Shown piece by piece: positions 31,362 through 35,260 of a stretch of DNA of 35,260 bases (positions are counted from its first letter, which is position 1; the number at the start of each line of letters is the position of its first letter). The notes below the pieces were generated by a model. The model was not told the DNA's origin, searched no databases, and was given only the letters and a program-made list of their open reading frames with translations. The position numbers were made by a program, and so were the translations under genes. The stretch comes from Arthrobacter cupressi (GTDB taxonomy: Bacteria; Actinomycetota; Actinomycetes; Actinomycetales; Micrococcaceae): the NCBI RefSeq assembly GCF_900099975.1, contig NZ_FNEI01000022.1:1-35260 (forward strand), written 5' to 3'.

Positions 31362-32633
31362 GTGGCAAAACTCCTGGCAGACATCACCCCGCTCCGCGAA
31401 AGTCCGGCGTTCCGGCGGCTCTGGCTGGGATCCTCGGTTGCCGCAATCGGCTCCCAGTTGACCCTGGTCGCGGTCAGCCTGGAGGTCTACCGCCTCACCC
31501 AGCAAAGCCTCTACGTGGGCCTGCTGAGCATCTTCGCGCTTGTGCCGCTGGTGGTCGCGGGGCTCTTCGGCGGCGCCGTCGCCGATGCCTTCGACCGCCG
31601 GAAGGTGGCGATCGCCGCGTCCCTGGTGCTGTGGGTGAGCACCGCCGGGCTTGCCCTGCAGGCGTGGCTGGGGCTGGGAAACGTCTGGATCCTCTATTTC
31701 CTGGTGGCCGTGCAGAGCGGCGCGCAAGGCATCAACGCGCCGGCCCGCAGCGCCATCATTCCACTGCTGGTCCGCAAGGAACTCCTGCCGGCGGCCAACG
31801 CGCTCAGCATGCTCACCATGGGGTTGTCCATGACTGCCGGGCCGCTGCTGGCGGGCATCCTGGTGGCCACCATCGGCTTCGGCTGGACGTACACCATCGA
31901 CGTCCTGAGCTTCACCTTCGCCCTGTGGGGACTGTTCAAACTGCCTGCCCTGCCTCCTGCCAAAGGTGCGGGCCGGCCCGGCCTGCGTTCGGTGGTGGAA
32001 GGCTTCCGCTTCCTCGGCACGCGGCCCAACGTCCGCATGACCTTCGTGATCGACCTGATCGCCATGATCTGCGCCCAGCCGCGTGCCCTCATGCCGGCGA
32101 TCGCCGCCACCATGATTGGCGGCGGCGAAACCACGGTGGGCGTGTTGCTGGCGTCGACGGCGGTGGGCGCCTTCCTGGCCGGGCTCTTCTCCGGCCCGCT
32201 CGGGCGGGTCCGGCGCCAGGGTGCCGCCGTCGTCTGGGCCGTGGCCGGCTGGGGGTTCTCGATCGGGGCCTTCGGCCTGGTGGTGGTCCTCGCCGGCGGA
32301 TCAGGGCGCGACGGCGTCACCTGGTGGCTGCTCCCGGCGGCGCTGTGCTGCCTCCTCGCCGGTGTCTCCGATTCGGTGAGTGCCGTCTTCCGGACCACCA
32401 TCCTGCAATCGGCCACTCCCGACCACCTGCGCGGCAGGCTGCAGGGCGTCTTCATCGTGGTGGTGGCCGGCGGGCCGCGGATCGGCGACATGCTCGCCGG
32501 CGGCGTCACCAAGGCCCTCAGCGAAGGCTGGGTGCTGCTCCTAGGCGGGGCGGTATGCATCGCATTGGTCACGCTTGTCTCCCGGAGGCAGAAGGGGTTC
32601 CTGAGGTACGACGCCCACCACCCCCTGCCCTGA
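31362..32633 (+). CDS. MFS transporter, EntS/multidrug exporter type
   Basis: The 423-aa protein has about 12 helices. It belongs to the MFS_3 group that includes the enterobactin exporter EntS and macrolide exporters. Features are 'LWLGSSVAAIGSQLTLVAVS' at helix 1, the loop 'GGAVADAFDRRKV' between helices 2 and 3, 'QGINAPARSAIIPLLV' and 'TILQSATPDHLRGRLQGVF' near helix 11. The start is GTG at 31362, with TAGGGT six bases upstream. It is divergent from the unknown minus-strand gene with an 86-base gap. The proximity of furA invites a siderophore-export idea, but no siderophore genes are present, so the substrate stays open. Confidence 0.87.
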   Translation: MAKLLADITPLRESPAFRRLWLGSSVAAIGSQLTLVAVSLEVYRLTQQSLYVGLLSIFALVPLVVAGLFGGAVADAFDRRKVAIAASLVLWVSTAGLALQAWLGLGNVWILYFLVAVQSGAQGINAPARSAIIPLLVRKELLPAANALSMLTMGLSMTAGPLLAGILVATIGFGWTYTIDVLSFTFALWGLFKLPALPPAKGAGRPGLRSVVEGFRFLGTRPNVRMTFVIDLIAMICAQPRALMPAIAATMIGGGETTVGVLLASTAVGAFLAGLFSGPLGRVRRQGAAVVWAVAGWGFSIGAFGLVVVLAGGSGRDGVTWWLLPAALCCLLAGVSDSVSAVFRTTILQSATPDHLRGRLQGVFIVVVAGGPRIGDMLAGGVTKALSEGWVLLLGGAVCIALVTLVSRRQKGFLRYDAHHPLP

Positions 32634-32735
32634 CTGTCCCGCGCCCCGGGCGTGGTGCGCCGGCACGGGAACGGGCGTCCCGCCGTCGGCGTTATACGAA
32701 ACAGAACACCTCCTTCACCGTGAGAAAGCAGTGAC

Positions 32736-33605
32736 GTGCACAATCACCACAACGGACTGAAGACCGCAGCCCTTTTCGGCGTCCTCTGGGCGGTGCTGCT
32801 GGGCCTGGGCGCGCTGATCGGCGTGGGGACCCGCAGTTCGGCACCCATCTGGATCATGGCGCTGATCGGCGTCGGGACCACCGCGTACGGCTACTGGAAC
32901 AGCGACAAGATCGCCCTGCGCTCCATGCAGGCGTACCCGGTGACGGAGGCGCAGGCGCCCGGGCTGTACCAGATTGTGCGGGAGCTGTCCGTGCGCGCCA
33001 ACCAGCCCATGCCGCGGATCTACCTGTCGCCCACCATGACGCCGAACGCCTTCGCCACCGGCCGTAACCCGAAGAACGCCGCCGTCTGCTGCACTGAGGG
33101 GATCCTGCACATGCTGGACGCCCGCGAGCTGCGCGGGGTCCTCGGGCACGAGCTCATGCACGTGTACAACCGGGACATCCTGACCTCCTCGGTGGCGGCC
33201 GCCGTCGCGGGCGTCATCACCTCGGTGGGGCAGATGCTGCTGTTCTTCGGCGGCGGCGACCGCCGGAATGCGAACCCGGTCGCGATGATCGCGCTGGCGC
33301 TGCTGGCGCCGCTGGCCGCCTCCCTGATCCAGTTGGCGATTTCCCGGACCCGGGAGTACGACGCCGACGAGGACGGGGCCGAGCTGACCGGCGATCCGCT
33401 GGCGCTCGCCTCGGCCCTGCGCAAGATCGAATCGGGGGTGGCCCAGGTGCCGCTCCCGCAGGACCAGCGCCTGGTCAACGCCTCGCACCTGATGATCGCC
33501 AACCCGTTCCGCGGCGGCGCCATGACCAAGCTTTTCGCCACCCACCCGCCGATGCGCGAGCGCATCCAGCGGCTGGAACGGATGGCCGGGCGGCCGCTCA
33601 GCTAG
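32736..33605 (+). CDS. htpX: Zinc metalloprotease HtpX
   Basis: HtpX is a membrane-embedded M48-family protease that degrades misfolded membrane proteins. The 289-aa protein has two N-terminal helices (about residues 10-30 and 37-54), the zinc site HELMH at 138-142 with a downstream Glu in 'TREYDADEDGAEL', and two more hydrophobic segments between (about 150-170 and 182-200). 'YLSPTMTPNAFATGRNPKNA' is a family signature. The start is GTG at 32736, preceded by a GAGAAAG RBS. TATACG at 32693-32698 is a possible -10 box. A strong hairpin terminator follows the stop. Confidence 0.94.
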   Translation: MHNHHNGLKTAALFGVLWAVLLGLGALIGVGTRSSAPIWIMALIGVGTTAYGYWNSDKIALRSMQAYPVTEAQAPGLYQIVRELSVRANQPMPRIYLSPTMTPNAFATGRNPKNAAVCCTEGILHMLDARELRGVLGHELMHVYNRDILTSSVAAAVAGVITSVGQMLLFFGGGDRRNANPVAMIALALLAPLAASLIQLAISRTREYDADEDGAELTGDPLALASALRKIESGVAQVPLPQDQRLVNASHLMIANPFRGGAMTKLFATHPPMRERIQRLERMAGRPLS

Positions 33606-33639
33606 GTTCCGACGCGCTGGACCTTTCTCGACAAAGAAG

Positions 33640-33680
33640 ATCCCTGGCGACACCCGAATTTCGGGGTCGCCAGGGATTTT
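33640..33680. terminator. Terminator between htpX and yajQ
   Basis: ATCCCTGGCGAC (33640-33651) pairs with 33666-33677. After a bulged A, CCCGAA (33653-33658) pairs with TTCGGG (33660-33665). TTTT follows on the plus strand. It lies between the convergent htpX and yajQ genes and may serve both. Confidence 0.88.
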
Positions 33681-33703
33681 GCGTATCGAAACCTTTCGCG
33701 GTC

Positions 33704-34195
33704 TTAGCTGCGGAAGTTCACGAACTGCAGGTCGGCTTCCTCGAAGTTCTTCAGTATGGCCATGGTTGCCTGCAGGTCATCACGGGACTTGGACGTGACG
33801 CGCAGCTCGTCGCCCTGGATCTGGGACTTGACGGACTTGGGGGCTTCGTCGCGGATGATCTTGTTGATCTTCTTGGCGATGTCCTGCGCGATGCCTTCCT
33901 TGATGGAGCACTCCAGGCGGAACTCCTTGCCGGAGGCGTAGGGCTCACCTTCGTCGAGGGACTTCAGGGAGATGCCGCGCTTGATCAGCTTGGACTGGAA
34001 GACGTCCAGGACGGCCTTGACGCGTTCCTCTGAGTTGGCCTTCATGAGGATCTTTTCGCCGCTGAAGTCGATCTCGGCGCCGACGCCCTTGAAGTCGTAC
34101 CTCTGGGCGATTTCCTTCTGGGACTGATTGAGCGCGTTGGCGACTTCCTGCTTGTCTACCTTGCTGACGACGTCGAATGTGGATTCGCCTGCCAT
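33704..34195 (-). CDS. yajQ: YajQ-family cyclic di-GMP/nucleotide-binding protein
   Basis: YajQ (UPF0234) is a small cytosolic protein with two ferredoxin-like domains. Homologues bind RNA, nucleotides or cyclic di-GMP and influence gene expression. The 163-aa length is exactly typical. Signatures are 'STFDVVSKVDKQEVANALNQ' at the start, 'RYDFKGVGAEIDFSGE', 'EGIAQDIAKKINKIIRD' and the C-terminal 'FEEADLQFVNFRS'. The frame continues upstream to 34288, but ATG 34195 with an AAGGAGA RBS begins the conserved sequence. It stands alone, convergent with htpX. What it binds in this organism is unknown. Confidence 0.95.
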   Translation of the reverse strand: MAGESTFDVVSKVDKQEVANALNQSQKEIAQRYDFKGVGAEIDFSGEKILMKANSEERVKAVLDVFQSKLIKRGISLKSLDEGEPYASGKEFRLECSIKEGIAQDIAKKINKIIRDEAPKSVKSQIQGDELRVTSKSRDDLQATMAILKNFEEADLQFVNFRS

Positions 34196-34419
34196 GACTC
34201 TCCTTGGGAATGGGGTGGTGGATTGCGTCCCCGCGGTGCCGCCGCGGGCGCTCTTGTCTGCCAACCAGCCTAGTACGACCGTCCGCACCGCGCAGCCCGG
34301 AGCCGCTTCCGCGGCGCTCCGGTTTCACAGTTCGCTCACAGCACACGCACGGCCGGAACTGAGCGCCGGGGAAGAGAGTTGTACCCGTTGGAGGAATCAA
34401 TCCCTGGAGGAAAACCCCC

Positions 34420-34686
34420 ATGAGCAACAACCCCGTCCGCTACGTCACCCGCTCCGCCGCCGCTGCCGCCACGACGATCGGCGTCGCCGCGGCAGCCGCC
34501 GGTACCGCGGTCGCAGCCGCCGCCGTCGCCGCGTCCGTGGTGCTGAGCCCGGTGCCCGACGCCGCCACCCGGCTGGAGGGGGTCCATGCGGACCTGCAGC
34601 GGGCAGTGGAGTTGCGGCAGCTCACCGCCGAGCAGGCGCTGCGCTTCGAAGAGAAGCTGGCCGGACGGATCCTGGGGGAGGCGTAA
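34420..34686 (+). CDS. Small Ala-rich hypothetical protein
   Basis: An 88-aa product without a recognised family. Residues about 12-42 are almost entirely Ala, Val, Gly and Thr ('AAAAATTIGVAAAAAGTAVA'), long enough for one membrane span or an export signal. The second half ('TRLEGVHADLQRAVELRQLT') is an amphipathic, charged helix. A strong GGAGGA RBS (34406-34411) lies 8 bases before the ATG; another GGAGGA occurs 16 bases further up (34390-34395). GC-rich third positions and the RBS support a real gene. It could be a small membrane protein; nothing else can be said. Confidence 0.7.
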   Translation: MSNNPVRYVTRSAAAAATTIGVAAAAAGTAVAAAAVAASVVLSPVPDAATRLEGVHADLQRAVELRQLTAEQALRFEEKLAGRILGEA

Positions 34687-34769
34687 GGCTCGCTTGGCGC
34701 CGCGACCGCCTGAATTTCGCGGATTTCCGGGGATTTTGCCCTCGATTCGATTCTTCGGCCGAAGTTCTG

Positions 34770-34775
34770 TAAGGT
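34770..34775 (+). promoter_or_regulatory. Possible -10 box of the tRNA-Tyr gene
   Basis: TAAGGT at 34770-34775 lies about 65 bases before the tRNA, just after a 12-base palindrome CTTCGGCCGAAG (34753-34764). No convincing -35 box is seen. The remainder of 34687-34841 holds no gene. Confidence 0.35.
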
Positions 34776-34841
34776 TGTCTTGCTCGCGGTTACGGGGACG
34801 GAAACGGATCTGTTGCTGTGAGTGATCTTCTTTTGAAGTTC

Positions 34842-34926
34842 GGCAGATTACCCGAGCGGCCAAAGGGGGCTGACTGTAAATCAGCTGGCACTGCCTACGG
34901 GGGTTCGAATCCCTCATCTGCCACCA
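34842..34926 (+). tRNA. tRNA-Tyr (anticodon GTA)
   Basis: The cloverleaf is complete: acceptor GGCAGAT pairs with ATCTGCC; the anticodon stem GCTGA/TCAGC holds the 7-base loop CTGTAAA with anticodon GTA at 34876-34878. A long variable arm, as expected for bacterial tRNA-Tyr, is followed by a T-arm with TTCGAAT. The CCA end is encoded (34924-34926). The insertion-sequence terminus begins at the next base. Confidence 0.97.
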
Positions 34927-34947
34927 TGTGATGTAGCGGGACATCCT

Positions 34948-35259
34948 TTACGGATGTGTCGGGACATCGTTGACACCCCCGGTCTTCGGACCGGGGGTGT
35001 TTTGTTTTTTCGGCTGGTAGCCGCGGGTTGGGTCGATGGTGAACTCTGCGAGGATTTCGCCGGTGCCGTGCTCGACGGCGGTGACGTCGGCCTCGCGGAC
35101 GAGCACGATGATGCGTTTGTGTTTGTGGGCTCGTCCGATGCCCAGATGCCGGAGCCGTCCTGCGTGGCGGAGCGTGACCTTGCCGTCAGCGTCGACGCGG
35201 TCGGTGCGGACCCGCCAGTGCTCGCCTTGGCTGGCGATGCTGGGAGCGGCTTTGGGTGT
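34948..35259 (-). CDS. IS481-family transposase, C-terminal part
   Basis: The minus-strand frame is open from the window edge to TAA at 34950-34948. The visible ~103 residues include 'GEHWRVRTDRVDADGKVTLR', 'HAGRLRHLGIGRAHKHKRII' and 'GEILAEFTIDPTRGYQP', which I recognise as the tail after the rve/DDE integrase core of actinobacterial IS481 transposases. The catalytic domain lies outside the window, so integrity cannot be judged. The final codons, encoding 'NTPGPKTGGVNDVPTHP', overlap a strong hairpin that acts as a terminator in the opposite direction. This gene would encode the enzyme that moves the element now abutting tRNA-Tyr. Confidence 0.85.
   Translation of the reverse strand, partial: TPKAAPSIASQGEHWRVRTDRVDADGKVTLRHAGRLRHLGIGRAHKHKRIIVLVREADVTAVEHGTGEILAEFTIDPTRGYQPKKQNTPGPKTGGVNDVPTHP
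34973..35010 (+). terminator. Strong terminator reading from the tRNA into the IS
   Basis: ACACCCCCGGTC (34973-34984) and its complement (34989-35000) form a 12-bp stem with a TTCG tetraloop, followed by TTTGTTTTTT. It is oriented to stop plus-strand transcription coming from tRNA-Tyr and lies antisense to the last transposase codons. Confidence 0.92.
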
Positions 35260-35260
35260 T

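Larger units (their letters stand above)
34927..35260 (-). mobile_element. IS481-type insertion sequence, one end (continues past the window)
   Basis: The segment from 34927 starts with TGTGATGTAGCGGGACATC, a plausible transposon terminus opening with TGT, and contains CGGGACATC twice (34937-34945 and 34960-34968). The transposase C-terminus runs in from the right on the minus strand. The exact border is inferred: it follows immediately after the tRNA-Tyr CCA. The other end and the target-site duplication are outside the window. Confidence 0.7.

Noticed and set aside
31362..32633. Siderophore exporter linked to FurA
   Set aside because: The transporter resembles EntS, but no siderophore biosynthesis or uptake genes are near, and it is divergent from the furA side; the substrate cannot be assigned.
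34336..34944. Minus-strand open frame over the tRNA-Tyr and small Ala-rich gene
   Set aside because: It runs through an intact tRNA and opposite a gene with strong RBS; the product has no recognisable features.

Overview
The window looks like a chromosomal segment of a high-GC actinobacterium, most likely Arthrobacter or a close relative in the Micrococcaceae. The reasons are strongly GC-biased third codon positions, GTG and TTG starts, many genes with a TANNNT box 5-7 bases before the start codon (leaderless pattern), adrenodoxin-reductase-type FprA, a furA-katG pair, a PucR-controlled GABA pathway and an IS481-type transposon. It is mostly ordinary accessory metabolism. I find no CRISPR array, prophage, rRNA or obvious defence system.

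Layout. 1-2556: end of an SsuABC/TauABC-type uptake operon (binding protein cut by the window edge, ATPase, permease), with a long palindromic element between the first two genes and a terminator at the end. 2741-8094: a luciferase-like flavin monooxygenase, siroheme synthase CysG, ferredoxin-NADP reductase FprA and a metallo-beta-lactamase/rhodanese fusion. These fit sulfur assimilation from sulfonates: uptake, C-S cleavage, the sulfite reductase cofactor, its electron supply, and persulfide handling. 8102-10017: a CynX/NimT-type MFS exporter with an overlapping FadR-type GntR regulator. 10096-14511: a PucR-family activator divergent from aminobutyraldehyde dehydrogenase and GABA transaminase (putrescine/GABA use), closed by a bidirectional terminator.

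14597-19167: a secreted polysaccharide lyase of family PL8, a tandem universal stress protein and a RarD-like EamA transporter. 19358-20791: a second FprA, very similar to the first. 20894-24302: an AcoR-like GAF sensor with a winged-helix-like output domain, an ExaC/AcoD-type aldehyde dehydrogenase and a DUF779 protein. 24382-26856: a Pro/Thr/Ala-rich membrane-anchored protein and an APC-family amino acid permease with an odd 5' leader. 26958-31275, all on the minus strand: DUF2461 protein, KatG, FurA and an unknown protein. 31362-33605: an EntS-like MFS transporter and HtpX protease. 33704-34686: YajQ and a small Ala-rich protein. 34842-34926: tRNA-Tyr(GTA). From 34927: one end of an IS481-type insertion sequence that begins directly after the tRNA CCA.

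Most worth following up: the IS481 end abutting tRNA-Tyr, with a terminator encoded antisense to the transposase C-terminus; the AcoR-like sensor with a replaced output domain beside ALDH and DUF779; the twin fprA genes with a 62-bp identical stretch; the palindromic element inside the uptake operon; and the leader of the APC permease.
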